DNA of 64,000 bases from Laccaria trichodermophora (taxonomy: Eukaryota > Basidiomycota > Agaricomycetes > Agaricales > Hydnangiaceae): positions 1 through 64,000 of the forward strand of contig JACTVC010000016.1 of NCBI GenBank assembly GCA_018417955.1. The letters run 5' to 3'. This document shows, piece by piece, positions 1-12,697 of the stretch. Below the pieces are notes generated by a model, which worked only from the letters and a program-made list of their open reading frames with translations, had not been told where the DNA came from and did no database searches. The first letter of the stretch is position 1, and every line of letters starts with the position of its first letter. The position numbers and the translations under genes were made by a program.

Positions 1-181
1 GCCCAAAGTGTTGAATTTGCTTGATTGGCACCAGGGTTGCTTCACAGCTTTGATATGTTTGGCTTTGGTGATGGATGAGCAAAGCCCATTGGGAGCACCA
101 GGAGAACGCCAGTTGTGGTCGATGTTGATGAGGGGCAGATGAGGACAACAAATGGGATGAGTTTCTTGTTCAGGCCTCCTC

Positions 182-761
182 AGTAGTGTTTGAAAGTCTG
201 GTTTGGTCCAGTTTTTTGATGCCCAGGACATTTAACCATAACCGCAACTGGTCTGCCTTTTCCCCAGAAGTCAAAACCAGACCAGACCACAAAAGACCAC
301 AGACTGCAGTTTTTTGTGGTCTATAGACCAGTTTCAGTCTGCATCGGTTTTAACTGGTTTATGACCGGTCTTTAGGCCAATATTTTAAAATTATGAATCG
401 GTAAATTTATCAACATCTCTATTAGCTTCAAACGAGCCCAAGAACGTTAAATTCCGTTAGGAATTGGCGCTTCTATAAAATAAGTCTGGTACATCTATTA
501 TTCCCAAAAGTAATTTACATTTTAATTCATATCTCTCTCGTTTTTTGACCAAATCGTACGTTCTTGGGTGCGTTTTAAAGGTGTATTTTAGGGGCTACAA
601 AGGCCGGTCCAAACCTGTCAAGACTGGTTCACGTTAACCGGTTTTTTTTGCGGTCTTTCATCTCAAAATAAAAGACCGAACACAGTCCAGTCTTTTGCAG
701 TCTTGGTCTGGTCTGCTTACAGTCTTTTTCCAGTCACGAGACCGGACTTCCAAACACTACT
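182..761. mobile_element. MITE-like DNA transposon, ~580 bp
   Basis: The ends are inverted repeats: 182-202 and the complement of 741-761 match at 19 of 21 positions and begin AGTAGTGTTTG. The flanks share CCTC (178-181 and 762-765), a possible short target duplication. The interior has no coding frame but is full of short AGACC/GGTCT motifs in both orientations, which resemble subterminal transposase-binding repeats. The end sequence recalls hAT elements, but an 8-bp duplication is not visible, so the superfamily is open. Confidence 0.7.
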
Positions 762-1159
762 CCTCGGATGGGCCGAATTAGATGTGAGTATGTGTTTGGC
801 CAAATGGGTTTTCTATCTGACAGAATTTACAGGTACTCAAGTGTTTATTCAGTGAGGTAGTTTGGTTTGGATGTCGGCTGGGCCAATCCACCATGGTTTA
901 GGGCTCGATATTCAGCTGGCCTGATTTTTGTACATGCATGCTAGGTTCTATTAGGAGTTACATGTGGTATAGTACATTCCGAAGAGCAGAAACGCAATTG
1001 CATCGAATTACTTTTCTATCTGACATGTGTCTGTGTGACATCTGGAATTCATCTGGTGGGGTCCTGGATAGGCCTGGATTTGCCTGGGAACAGAATGACA
1101 CCTCATGTAGCCAGGTACGAAACTTGGCATCAGTCGTACCTGATTGGTCTTATACCAGG
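762..1159. other. Intergenic, nothing recognised
   Basis: No convincing coding frame, repeat or RNA gene is visible between the two transposon-like elements. Confidence 0.4.
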
Positions 1160-1161
1160 TA

Positions 1162-2089
1162 CAGTCGTGGACAAGCAAAGCCCACCAATTGCTTATCTGG
1201 CTGAAAACTCAATGAAATTGTGAGATTTTTTTCAGATCTTGCTCATTTTTCAAAAGACATCGAAAACACCCCCTCCGAAGTTTTTTCCCACAAGTAATTA
1301 GGAAGTGCCAAATTTTTGGGTCGAAAACCACCAATGTAGATGCGAAATTTATTGAGAACTAAGTCTAATGCATCATTGCGATCCTTGAAACGCTGTGATG
1401 CCCTTTCTGCTTTCCACAGCCCACTAGGCAGCCCCCCAATCATCCAATCTGATAAGCTGACATCCGCTGCCACGATTGGTTGATGAATCGCCGATCACCT
1501 CAAGGGGACAAGTGTTCAACGTTCAATGCTTCTGAGGCAGCGCCTTTTGCCTGTTGGAAAGAATTCTTGTCTACCTGTCATATTGGTATTTAGCCCATCC
1601 TCAATACATAGAGTAGAATCAGAAAAGTTTTGTTATAGGAAAGTATCAAGGCTCTCCCATTTCAATGGGATTGAGCTCACAAGATTGGCTCCGAATGCGT
1701 GTGAGAAACCCTGTCATGGGCTGTGACTGATTTTGGAGACCAGAGACGTTGCGTTTGACTTTCTTCTTAGGAGGTATTGGCATATACAGCCAAATTTCAA
1801 CATTTTATTGTGGGGCAACCGCTCAATGAAACTCTTTGGAACGTGGTGGACACGCTCCATTTCAAAAGGAAGTGATTACACATTTTTCCAGATTTTTCAT
1901 GTCCTTTTAAGGGTTTTCGCCAAAATCTCAGGGACCATTTCCTTAATAGACATTTTCTCAAGAACGGCTTGGTGAATCTCTTTGAAATTTGGCCGCGAGC
2001 TTCATCTAACTAATACACAACATTTTAGATACTCAAAAAGAAAGTGCTATGTCAGCCATTTTTTTAGTGGGCTTGCTTGTCCACAACTG
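1162..2089. mobile_element. Tc1/mariner-like non-autonomous element
   Basis: Inverted ends start CAGTCGTGGACAAGCAAAG at 1162 and CAGTTGTGGACAAGCAAG on the complement at 2089. Both are flanked by TA (1160-1161 and 2090-2091), the Tc1/mariner target duplication. The CAGT-GTGGACAA end is typical of Tc1-type elements. The 928 bp interior has only short frames, none recognisable as a DDE transposase, so the element is non-autonomous or decayed. Confidence 0.65.
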
Positions 2090-2091
2090 TA

Positions 2092-2799
2092 ACCCAGACA
2101 CGTGCAGGTTTCCTGATGTTCCAACGTTGCCAAAACCAGGGCCCGTCACAAGGAGGAAAAAATTGCAGCGCACTGGCTCTTAGTTTCAGGGTATGATCAA
2201 ACTAGAAGCCGTAGGGGTGAAGAGGACGCACCTCATTGTTATCCAGTGTGGAGAAGCGAAGGTGACCGTGTTGGGCAACGTCAACGATGTCTAACACGCC
2301 AAGTTTGATGTTTACATAAGATCAACATGCTCAGTGCCCACAGGTGCGCTTATCGGAATCGCCTTCCTTGTCATGGCGCAGATCCAGACTCTGCTCCTCT
2401 CATAGTGGTCTTTCTGGTAATCAACCTCCTATCAAATTTCGCGCCACTGACATGAGTACTTATTGTGGCTAGAGAGCAGATGACGGACGTTTAATTAGCT
2501 GCCAGCCTCAACTTCGATGACCTCACTGAAACATCTTCTGAAGGGGATAGTTGGGGGATACTAACTAGGGGGTGAGAGGATCGGCACTCAATGGAACTTG
2601 AATTTGTTGGAAAGTATGCAACAGTTCAGGGAAGGCAATGAAAGATGGCTAGCGCCTAACACCCAGCACACTCTCGCCAGTAGACGAGGGAAGAAACGGA
2701 TCAAAATCCTCTTGAGACACCAGTCCGACTTCGTCAAGGACCACAGCATCTCCAGAGCCGCCAAACTTCTGTTGACGAGTTCCCAAACAGGGATGTGCA
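2092..2799. other. Intergenic, nothing recognised
   Basis: This is the downstream flank of the minus-strand F-box gene. No supported gene or repeat is seen. Confidence 0.4.
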
Positions 2800-3703
2800 T
2801 CATGTGGCTTTTCTTGCCTGTACAATATCTTCCGCCTCCTCCCATCTATTATGTTGGCCTCTGATGAACGGCTCCCAAATTTCCACTTTGCTCAATCCCT
2901 GTTCATAATACACACACAGGGGATGGCTGCTCAGTGGTTTCGGTCCCCTTACAAAGGTGACGAAATCGACCAAAAGGACCAAAACTTCAAGTTTGTCCCA
3001 GGAGGACATGAGGAGGAGTATTGGTTCGGCGCATGAGGTTCCTCGGGCAAGACTAATTTCTAGATGGGTGATACACGGGAGGAGAGACAGCTCTGCGATC
3101 TTACTACACTGAAATGGGTCGGTGATGATGAGATGCGAGACTCTGGAGAAGAGGGGGAGGGAGAAAGTGGGTTCATAGCTGAGATTTGGTGTAGAAGGAC
3201 TGAAGATAGTGATGGAGAGGGTATGCGGCTGAGCAGTGGTGCTGGCGCTTATGGGAAGGGAGTCAGGTAACCAAATAGCTAGGTTGACAACGTTGGCGCA
3301 GGCACGGAGAATTCTGGAAGCGTCGCCACCACCGATTTTTGATGTTAAGCATAGAGATTTTACGTGGTTCAGGAAGAATGCGGCATGTTTATGGCGAATT
3401 GTGTGAAGAAAGCGCTGTGCGGATACATGAGATCGTAACACAACAACCTTGTAGAGAAGAGGAGTCATCCTACGAAAATGATTGATAATTTGTGCGTTTG
3501 GGACGAACAAGGAAGACAAACCAAGCCTGAGCGCCTCGAGAGACCAGAGCTAGCGATGGCACCATTTCCACGTTGCATGCTGCCACCCGGTCAAAGATCT
3601 CGCGACAGACATCATCGGGAAATGAATTTGTGACCGCCGTCGGTTGAGGGCGCTCTGAGCGACAGATGTCGTGCAAGTGCGGCGATTGGTGGGCTTCAGC
3701 CAT
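2800..3703 (-). CDS. F-box-like protein
   Basis: Two exons, 3703-3522 and 3469-2800, join across a 52-nt intron (3521-3470, GTTTGT...TTCGTAG) to give 283 aa. Residues about 27-60 form an F-box (FPDDVCREIFDRV followed by LALVSRGAQAW), and the join restores QAWMTPLLYKVVV, the usual continuation in mushroom F-box proteins. The rest is leucine-rich without a named domain and ends in a W-EEAEDIVQAR tail typical of these families. By family it would bind SKP1 and recruit targets to an SCF ubiquitin ligase; the target is unknown. The ATG at 3703 is the first in frame before the F-box. Such genes are numerous and fast-evolving in agaricomycetes. Confidence 0.75.
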
Positions 3704-6117
3704 AACGCTGAAGAAAGGAATATTTACCTCTGTTAAGGGTGGGGTTTTCCTTTATATCGGTCAGAAGTGGCATTTTCTTTCGCTGTAAAAGTGAACCGCA
3801 ACTCTGTGGAGCACACATGGCTTGGAGTGGGATTGCGGACAAACGTCGAGGCAGATGACTAAAAAAAAAGATGGTGGAACATATTATCCGAAAGTTCGGG
3901 GAAAAATGTACTCATTGGTCTTCTTCCAACGGTCGTTTCGTCCAGGGCACCCCTCAATATCGCACGTTGTATGAGATTACGTTGAAACCCTCTGTGGCGG
4001 TAACGGACATACGCGGCGCGGTGTGTCAATGGCTCGTATACAAAATAACAATTCGGAATGGCGTGCTGTTTGTTGGATAACCGGTGAGTAGTAACCGCGA
4101 TAGCCGAGGAGGCTATTAAGTAACAGTTTGAATGGCGCGGCAGTGGTAGGTTGTTCGAATTACCTACGGATAGGTAAGGCAAACTTGAAAGAAGTGTAGC
4201 GTTATCTCAGACTGAAAAGATCGTGGATTACGCGTGGGGGGCTAACCCTACAATAGCCCAAAGATTTCATCCCCGAAATTACCGCTATGCGAGAAGGGCC
4301 AAATTTAGACGACGACGATCCTTTAAACTCAGTCGAGACGGGCCGACTGAATGTTTTCCGACCTGAAGTTAACTTAGGGACTGGAAGAAGGTATCTGTAT
4401 ATGCACGGTTGAGCGAAGGAAAGTGACTGGTACATCCCTCGTCATGTATGACGTCATACATTGTTGGAGGCCAAAATAATGGAGGGGGTGGGCAGATGTT
4501 CAAACGTTTGAGTTCGGAATCGGAACGTGCACAGATTGAACCAATGGCTGTCAGGGAGGAGATTTTTTCAGACTGCACGCCAGCTCAAGTTCTCGTTCAT
4601 TAGAGGATTTATCGCATGCATGCGAATTCGACTAGCCAGAATGCTTGTTGTCGGCGCTGAGGTAACTGGGACGCGGCTGGCTCAGTGATACCGTGAGCAG
4701 GTCCCTCGAGCTGACGGAGCCAGTTTGGTATCGTCTTAAACACACTACCATTTGTCCCAGTCGACCGCCGCCCCTCGCGAGTCGCCACCTAACGATTCAA
4801 GTTGCGCGTAGATCTACCTCAAAATCCGACTAGCCGCCTAAGATTTCCACTGGGGGCGATTCAAAAGATCTATGCAGGTTGAATTGACCCGACGACCGTT
4901 TTTTGAGGGAAGCGGGGGAATAGCAGGGTTCTATCAGTGGAGCAGAGGCGGCCGATCCGATCGATGTTTGAATGGGAAACCTGAGGCGAGGTGGCATGAG
5001 ATGTCGCTTCCGAAGAATAAGATACAGGAGCGGGGTCGTGTTTTGATGGATGTGAGTTATAAATGTGGTAGACGAGCGAATCCTTGAAAGCGTTAGACTG
5101 GCGGAGCTGAAAGGGGATTGCACGGACATCGTTGTTCAATAGAATGTTTGTTTTGACTTGTTGTATGTGCCGAGGGCATCGATCATCGATTACAGGTTCC
5201 AGCACGCTGCACAATTAATGCCATCGATCCTACCGAAATGGCAAACAGCGTAGCGATTATTTTGAGGGTGTGTGGATGGAATGCCGCTGTGGACCTCCAA
5301 GGTGCAGTTATGGAGGGTTTCATATCCGCCGACATTTCGCTTTACAGATGGGTAATTTTCATGGGAAGGAAAATTGGGCGACAGTCTCATTCATGTTCAA
5401 TTTTGCGATTAAAGTCTGTCATTATGTTGTTCATCCGTGGAATGGTTGACACAAGAGACTTATTACCTGGAATTCTACCGTTCGTGCGCAAGCAAATCAG
5501 TCGATGTCATAAACATTGCGATGAGAAAAGAACGCCGTAGTTCCCTATGCCTTAGCACTGGAACGGTGCAAGGTGCTTCCCCTGATCTCCATAAGGAGGG
5601 GGCGGTCAAGAGGATGAAAAGCGAGGCTGTATTCCGCGAAGGACGGAACTGAAACTAAGATAGACACAGAGAAGAAAGGTCAAATTTTGGACCACGGCTG
5701 GGGAAGGAGCAAGAAACGCACACCAAATCAACAATCACAACGGGCGACCAGCACCTCGGTTCATCCAGCACCTCGATTTTATCCATAGATTCGACTTGCC
5801 GCAAAAGTCGCATAAAGAGCGAAGTAACAAGGGGTAAGCAAGAATTTGAAGGTGGATCTACATTCTCGACAGTGTCTGTCAATCGAGCCAGATCAGGTTA
5901 AGGCGAGGGGGGTTGACCGAAAGCGAAACGCTAGATGTACAGAACCACCTGGGATGTTGGGTGTGTCGTGCATAATGAGGAGGATGATGGGCATGCTTGA
6001 CGGAGGTTGGGTTGTCACAGTTGGGATGATAGATCTTTGGGTTGAACGGTGGTACGGGCCAGTAACTGGAAGGTCATGCGCGGAACGGCAGCTTTGGGTT
6101 TGTTGGAAGTCGCTGTG
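3704..6117. other. Long intergenic region, nothing supported
   Basis: Only short overlapping frames on both strands without recognisable domains or splice-consistent continuation. I see no transposon ends or RNA genes. A diverged or lineage-specific gene cannot be excluded. Confidence 0.35.
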
Positions 6118-6710
6118 ATGCCTCGAGGGCCAGGCGAGGTTGTTCAAGGGGAGTCAAATCAAGGGGCATGGAATAGCGAAGACATGGCTGATGGGGAATG
6201 GTCGGGAAAACGGCAAGTGAAAAGTGTCTAACAGAGGTCGGCCTTTAGCTTTGCCAGAAGAGTCAATGGTTGGGTTGACATGGACAGTTGAGCTTTGGGA
6301 CGATTCGTCAAGCGACCACTCGGGAGGTAACGGCTAGAGATCAAACCTTTTTGGAAGCAAGAACGAGAAGATCGGTCATTGACTAAGTCATGCTATAAGA
6401 AGGGCAAAGCAAGTAAAACGCAATCAAATGAACCTTTAATTTCCTCTCGAACTGCCGGTTCCCCCTAAAGGCCTAACTCCCTGCCACAGTGATCTCTGTC
6501 GTGCTCCAGCCGTCGAGCGTCCCAGACAAAACTTCCGACGAAATAACAACGGAGAGTGGCGTGATCTGGCTTTCCCAAAATTCTATATGTGTTGAGTTGA
6601 CAGCACTCAGGTCGAATGAAAGTGTCTGGAACAAGGCTCGGAGGAGTTTTTGCATGGTGGACGAAAGCAAAGTACTTACGCCGTCATTGTCCTTGACATT
6701 CAATAACTGT
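6118..6710. repeat. Dispersed repeat, partner at 21005-21665
   Basis: Recognisable similarity in the same orientation to 21005-21665. Shared blocks include ATCAAATGAACCT (6425 and 21381), ACTTCCGACGAAAT (6530 and 21484) and GGGTTGACATG (6271 and 21190). On the minus strand this copy has an open frame ending TTEITVAGS with a stop at 6473, whereas the other copy has in-frame stops. It could be the 3' exon of an unrecognised gene, but I cannot name one. Confidence 0.55.
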
Positions 6711-6885
6711 CAACAAACCTAACATTAGACAGACCTCGCGGCAAAATGCTTTAAGATGAAGGATTTTGTAGGAAGAGCTTCACATTTATAATTCACCATA
6801 CAAGACATATTATGAACCTTGTGGCGGGCATCAGGTACGAGGAAGCATTACCCAAACGAACCGACGCACTAAGGACCAACCCTAC

Positions 6886-7483
6886 CTAAAAAGGGAAGAG
6901 GTAGCCAGCGATTCCTTCGTAGTTATATCCTTTCAAGGCGGTATTTCTCTCGTCAGCGGACATGGCATGAAGGTGGTCTGTGGCACCGGGGCTGTTGAGG
7001 CGATAAAGAAGAAGGGCACCACAAGCTGTGTCAGGATACAAGTATCCAGCATTTCCCTCATACGTATACCCAAGGTTTTGCAGAGCGTTATCCATATCCG
7101 AAACGCTGGTCGTGTAAAGGTGATCAACACCGACAGAATTGAACAACCTGTAGAAAGGGATAGTGTGCATTTCCTGAGAGGGAAAGATGTATCCAGTCGT
7201 CCCTTCGTCGATGTAACCGAGCGTAGTGATGGCATTCTGAAACTCCACAACGTTGGTTGTGTAGAAATGCTCGCGTCCATCCAGGTTGTATGCCCTGAGC
7301 AGGGGAACGGCCAATCTCGGATCTCCACAAATTTTAGGTGCTAAGAGCGGCTGGAAAGGTTGAAAGAGTAGGTTAGTAGTGCAGAGGCAAATGATGATAC
7401 AATTGGCGAACTGTCAAGGGAGCCGCAGCAGCGCGAACAGCAAAACTGACGATGGCAGCAACGAGACTGAATTTGAAATGCAT
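6886..7483 (-). CDS. Secreted DUF5648 domain protein
   Basis: Exon 1 (7483-7412) encodes MHFKFSLVAAIVSFAVRAAA, a clear signal peptide. Exon 2 (7350-6886) starts PLLAPKICGDPRLAVPLLRAY and carries three ~45-residue repeats of the type LLRAYN..HFYTT...LGY..EGT.GYIFP, the pattern of DUF5648. The product is 178 aa and fills the usual domain length. The acceptor (TTTCCAG|CCG) has a good CTAAC branch point. The donor that keeps frame is GTTCGC at 7411, while a better-looking GTATCA site 12 nt downstream would break the frame, so the donor is uncertain. The function of DUF5648 proteins is not known; the signal peptide indicates an extracellular role. Confidence 0.75.
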
Positions 7484-9074
7484 ATTAATCGTCGTAGTCC
7501 TAGGAGAACTTGAGGGATGGGCCGCTTCGCTGCGGTTTATATGCACCCGTTCTGAAGCCGATCCATCGTTTTGAGAAATTACAACGACGAATCCTCTGCT
7601 ACACTGGCCACTGTGACTGCGTGAATTCTTGCAAGTCGAAGTTAGCATTCATATTGGGAGACCCCAGTAGAAAGAAGGCCCGGTGAGCATAATTCATACT
7701 TACCAGATGATAAAATGACCCAGGTGGAGAACCAAAGGAGAACGAAGCGCTGAAGATCACATGCCATATCCACACTGAGTCAGACGTAATGACCTGTCAG
7801 CGTAGAAACGGGGACCTACAGGGATAGCATCAGCATCGTGTGTGTGATCAGAGTAAGTAGGTAAACTCGCCTCAGAGGTTGGGCAGAAGGAAGATTTTTC
7901 AGAGCTCTTCGGAGTCACTTTGTGAGTACTCGAAACGCTCCTACTCCCGGTTCGACTCTCGACCAACGCACTACACTTCTTCTCACCCCTTTACCCACTT
8001 CGCCGTCTCCTCAAAGTGCACCTTTCCAGCCTTGTCATGGTCACCTTCGTGGAAGCAAGGTCAGAAAAGGTTCAACTTGTACCGGAGTAAATCGCTTACC
8101 TGATCGTAGCATTATCATCCCAAAAGAGTCATATGGGACTGGAACGGTGGATATTGCATAATCGGATGGGAAAAGCAAGTCGAAAACGTACCTGAAATCA
8201 ATCGTGAGTTTAGCGGGCAGTAGGCACCTCAGCATAAAAGTCGCCTGCCACCGTGAGCATCTCAGACCTCGTGTTGGGCGAAAGTGATAAAGAGGCTTCT
8301 GTTCTTGAGTTGGAAAATTGTTTTTAAGTTATAAAAATTGCTCGCAGTCTCGAAGGATTGAACTTACGGGGAGCAAACGGCATGAGAAGAGTACCCAGAG
8401 GATAAAACTGGCATCGGTCTCAATGCGAGTCGTCGGCGCAATAAACATAACGACATGGCCACTAAACACCTATTGAGCGCCTTTGGCAGCCGCCATATGC
8501 AAGTATGCCGACCAGACTCAGGCTGGGAGACAAAGGTCAGATGTTGAGTCCAGGGGTCGAATAGAGACGCGCCTTTTGGATGAGAATACTGGTCGGTTTC
8601 CAAACCCTTGTTAGGCTGTACCGAGTCCAGTATCAAAGCGGAAGAATTTGAAGTCGAGGGATGTCATGGCACAAACCTTGACATCCATCCCCGGCCAGGT
8701 CCTTCCCATCACGCGTCTCCAAGTGAACGTGCGCAATCCCTAACAACTTCTGATGTAGTGGCCACAAAAGACGGTCTGGCACAACGAAAAATGAATCTCC
8801 GTGAACGAATCGACGCAAGTGGCAGGAATAAGGCTTGGAGGACGAAGAGTGTTTTGGCCTATTTTGGCTTACACAGTCATGTCACATGAGCATCTCTTCG
8901 TCAACGTTGACGTTGACGACAAAGCGCAACTGCTTATACCAGTCTACCCACATATATTAATCCAAGATCTGAGTCACTCATTTCTCTTCTATGTCCTACT
9001 GCTACCATTTGGAATCGGCTTCGCTCGCTAATCAGCCATCTCTTCCCTTATATCAGGATTCAGAAATCTAAGTG
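7484..9074. other. Intergenic, no supported gene
   Basis: An open frame at 7922-8161 (+) rich in Thr/Pro/Ser has no recognisable domain, signal peptide or flanking exons. The rest has only short frames. It includes the promoter side of the DUF5648 gene. Confidence 0.35.
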
Positions 9075-10236
9075 CATGTCCCGCACTTTCGGAGCCCGTT
9101 GATCCTGGGACAACCAATGGCAGCAAATTCAGATGGACATGCTTCAATTCCGTCTATTGGACTTACGTCACCAAAACCGCCCGAAATCGTCTCACTGCCA
9201 TGAACCCTAACTGAGCGGCTCATGTTTCACGAAAAGGCGCACATGTGGACTGCTTCGGGTTCTTTGCTCAGGAATGGAAGATTTCTTACCTATTTCTTTC
9301 ACAACCCGCCATATCTAGCCGCGCTGCGCAGCGTCGCCACAGGTCATTAAACACCAACAGCGGGTCAAATTTTCCGCACTGTCTCCAGTCCATTTCACTC
9401 ATTGACCAACAGAATTCTATTCTTGTTTCATCGATATGACGACGATGAGTCGCCGGACAGCTTCCGAACCCGACGCACAGGAAAGACACAACAATCTGTT
9501 GTTACGAGGCTTCTTTTCAACATCAAGCCGGCTACATCACACCGCCAGACGATTAATAACCTCCTATTTTGAAAAAGAGCCTCCGAATTTGAAGGAATCG
9601 AGCAACATCTCGGGACTTTGTAATGAGACCGTGAAAGCGGCATGCACAACTTCAGAGCTTTCTTTTTGGGACTGATAGTTTTGGGTAAACAATTTTGTAT
9701 TTTATTCAATGAAACGTAAATTCACTGGTCGATGTTGCAGTTCGGATCCTACTGTGAATCCGCGTGCAACCGCTCAGGCTCACGACACCGGAACCAAAAA
9801 ACAAAGCGATGTGTGGAGCAGCTGCGCAGTCCACCCTTCTTCGGATCCGCCAGATCGCTCATTGGAAAACTGCAGAATCTCTGAAAACAGGGGCGTGACC
9901 CGAGAAGTGATTATTTGATACACTGAATTCTGAAATTGCCTGACGGTACAATTTACAGATCTCAATTTTTCTATGAAATGGTCCATACTTCACATGACTG
10001 CGTAATTGAGGTGAGTCGCCAACCGCCTTTTTTACTTGAAGGTTATTTGAGACTTGCGATTATCGCAGTTTACGTTGGCAACAATCAACATTCTTGACGC
10101 GCAGCCATTCGTGTTGCGAGGGGCATCGAGCCTTAACCTGGCCGAATTTCGCGTTACAATAGGTGGCTGCGGGTTTGACCCTGTACAATGGCCATTCCAA
10201 AGGTTCCGACTCAATTTTGCGATGCACGAAGTATTT

Positions 10237-10245
10237 TATATAAAA
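10237..10245 (+). promoter_or_regulatory. TATA box of SSP copy A
   Basis: TATATAAAA lies 97 bp before the ATG at 10334, in a context (AAAGGGCCTCACTTCTCC) kept in the other units. This implies a core promoter duplicated with each gene. Confidence 0.7.
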
Positions 10246-10333
10246 GGGCCTCACTTCTCCAGTCAAAATCATCAAACAAACCCTTCAAACCCTCTACAAA
10301 AGACAACCACTACTCCCATAACTCACCTCGAAA

Positions 10334-10643
10334 ATGCGTTCCTTCACCGCAATCGTCGCCGTCCTCACAACCACCCTGCTCGTCCAGGCGGCGCCTCAAG
10401 CTTGCTGGAAATGCCCGTCCGATCAAGGACAGTACAAGTTCCAACAGCAGGCCGGAAGCGACCCACTCCACTGCCAATTCTTGAAGGACGGAATGGCCTA
10501 TTATTGCGATTACAAAGTGGTACGCACTGATTCATTGCACTCATACCATTACATAGTTTATTGATGGCCTTTAATAGACTGACGGCACGTTGATCTACAA
10601 TGTCAACGACGTTTTTTGCCCCGCTAGTGCTGTTCCCTGTTAA
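10334..10643 (+). CDS. Small secreted cysteine-rich protein, copy A
   Basis: Exons 10334-10519 and 10578-10643 flank a 58-nt intron (GTACGC...TTAATAG, phase 0) and encode 83 aa. The N-terminus MRSFTAIVAVLTTTLLVQA is a signal peptide. The mature part has six cysteines (ACWKC, LHC, YYC, FC and VPC at the end), enough for three disulfides, and a GSDPLHCQFLKDG core. I do not recognise the family. This copy lacks the Ala-Val-Pro-Gln repeat between signal peptide and first cysteine that copies B and C carry. It could be an effector-like, antimicrobial or surface-active secreted protein; no function is shown by the sequence. Confidence 0.85.
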
Positions 10644-10989
10644 ATAAGCCATACGACGCGCCTATGCGCTCTTGTCCGAAGTTGGTGAGTCCTCAGCGTG
10701 TCGCTTGCCTACATATCTCTGACCGGGTTTACATTACAAATTTTCTGCTACTCTAGTTCGGGTCTCTAAAGTTTCTTATCAATATTAATACAACTATATA
10801 CGGACCCTCGCGTTGTTCTCTGGTTAGTTAGAGACGGACTACAGATATGCAGATTTCCTATGTATTTAACGAGCAGGATACTTAGGAAACATGTATACAA
10901 TTTCACTAAATTCCGATGATGTGACGATCTACCGCTACGATTTGGCTACGATGTTAGAATTTTTGCCATTCTAGGCAAGTGTGAATGCC

Positions 10990-11359
10990 ATCATTATCAT
11001 TGACCGTGACCAATATTTTCATTGAAGCATCAGCAGTTGGGCAATTTACTTGTGGAAGCAGACAAAAATTGAAAGAAAACAAGCGAAGTCATCCGTGAAC
11101 CTTGCAATCCATCCTAAGTTCCTAGTGCTCTGTAAATCATATCTCCTTAGCTTCCCATGTAATTGCCATAAACAACGGCCTGACCCGTCGAAAAAATGAA
11201 CGAATGCTAATGATGTAAACTACTTTTTGATGCGCGATTCAAAAGTGGCAAACATAAGGCCTTAGGCGCCTTAAGCTTTAGCTTTAAGGCTTGGGGGACA
11301 CACCAAGAGGTCACGTGGGCGCCGCGTCTCCTCGTTGACGTCGGACGACAACTATTTGA
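10990..11359. other. Spacer between units A and B
   Basis: No gene or repeat supported. Confidence 0.35.
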
Positions 11360-12597
11360 ACCACTGTCGGAATTCTGCATACGCGTTCCACCCTTCACTC
11401 AGAACCTCTTGACTTTGGGACTTCCAATGGCAGAAAATTCAGCTGGGCATGCTCTAATCTCACGTATTGGAGTCTGGTCACCAAAACTGCTCAAAAATGT
11501 CCCACAAGCCTAAGCAACCGGTTCACGTTTCACTAGGCGCACATGTGGTCCGCTTCGGGTTCTTTGCTTAGGAATGCAAATTTTCAGGCTACCAATTTCT
11601 TCCACAACCCGCCATCTCTAGCCGTGCTGCGCAGCGTCGCCATAGCTCATCCAACACCAACAGCGGGAAAGATTTCCCGCACTCTCTCCACTTCAACTCA
11701 CTTGTTGACAATCTATTCTTGTTAGATCGATCTACGGACGACGATTAATTGCCGGTCAGCTTCCATACCTTTCCATACCCAACGCAGAGGAAAGACACAA
11801 AAACCTGTCGTTGCCAGCTTTTTTTCTAACAGCTGGCCGGGCCTCTGATTTCAAAGGGGAGGATCCGAATTTGAAGGAGTCAAGCAACATCCCGGGACCT
11901 TGTAACGAGTCCGTGAACGCGGCGCGGACAACTTGAGAGCTTCTTTGATCGTTCGGGGTAAGTGGCTTGTATTTTATTCAACAAACCATAAATTCATTGG
12001 CGGATGCTGCAGTTCGGATCCGTCATTGAGCGCGGCTGACTGGGTCTCTTGGAAATATCAGGACCGTGAATCCGCGCATTCTCGGCTACATGCAACCGCT
12101 CAGGCTCGCACCCACTGAACACCGGACCCAAAGAAAACACGCGGTGTATGGAGCAGCTGCGCAGTTGGCTCGTCGGATCTATGAATGACCGCAGAATCCT
12201 TCGAAAAGGAGGGGTTACTCGATGCACGGGTGATCAGTTAATGTTACAAACTCTGAACTTTGTTGACAGTACGACTTACAGATCCCAACGCTCTCAAATT
12301 CGTTTATGGAGTGATCTCATACCTCAATTTCACTGCCTAATTCAGGTAAGCTGCCGATCGTCTCTTTTCTTCTTGCACAAAATATGAGACTTGCGACATA
12401 TCGCAGTTAACATTGGCAACGATCAAAATTCTTGACGCGCAGTAATTCGTGTCGTGAGCGTTGACCTGGGCGAATTTCGCTTCACAATAGATGGCTGCGG
12501 TTTTGACCCTGTACGACGGCCATCCCTCCAAACGCCGGCTGAGTGAACAGGTGCTCCTGAAATTTTCGACTCAAGTTTGCCATGCATGGAGGACCTC

Positions 12598-12605
12598 TTA
12601 TAAAA
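12598..12605 (+). promoter_or_regulatory. TATA box of SSP copy B
   Basis: TTATAAAA followed by GGGCGTCATTTCTCC, 100 bp before the ATG at 12698; homologous to the TATA regions of units A, C and D. Confidence 0.65.
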
Positions 12606-12697
12606 GGGCGTCATTTCTCCTATTCAAAATCATCAAACAAAAGCATTCACTCATTCCTCAAAAGAAATCCACTACTTCAATAACTTATCTCTCGAAT

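Larger units (their letters stand above)
9075..10985 (+). repeat. Tandem unit A of the SSP array
   Basis: First of four direct, diverged copies of a ~2 kb unit (the others start near 11360, 17065 and 21700). All four share in order: a GGCAG..A/GTTCAGMTGG block, GCTGCGCAGCG, GTCGCCG..CAGCTTCC, TTGCAGTTYGGATC, TTCTTGACGCGCAG, a TATA box, the secreted-protein gene, and a 3' block with GTCCGAAGTTGGTGAGT. Boundaries are approximate. The long conserved 5' part has no frame kept in all copies, so it looks like regulatory or hitch-hiking DNA. Confidence 0.75.

Noticed and set aside
1243..1473. 76-codon minus-strand frame inside the Tc1/mariner-like element as transposase remnant
   Set aside because: I could not find a helix-turn-helix or DDE/D motif, so it is left unannotated.
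7940..7975. Possible tRNA T-arm (GGTTCGACTC)
   Set aside because: No matching acceptor, D-arm or anticodon arm could be folded around it.
9436..9675. 79-codon frame upstream of SSP copy A as a second gene of each unit
   Set aside because: The start codon and frame are not conserved in units B, C and D although the DNA is.
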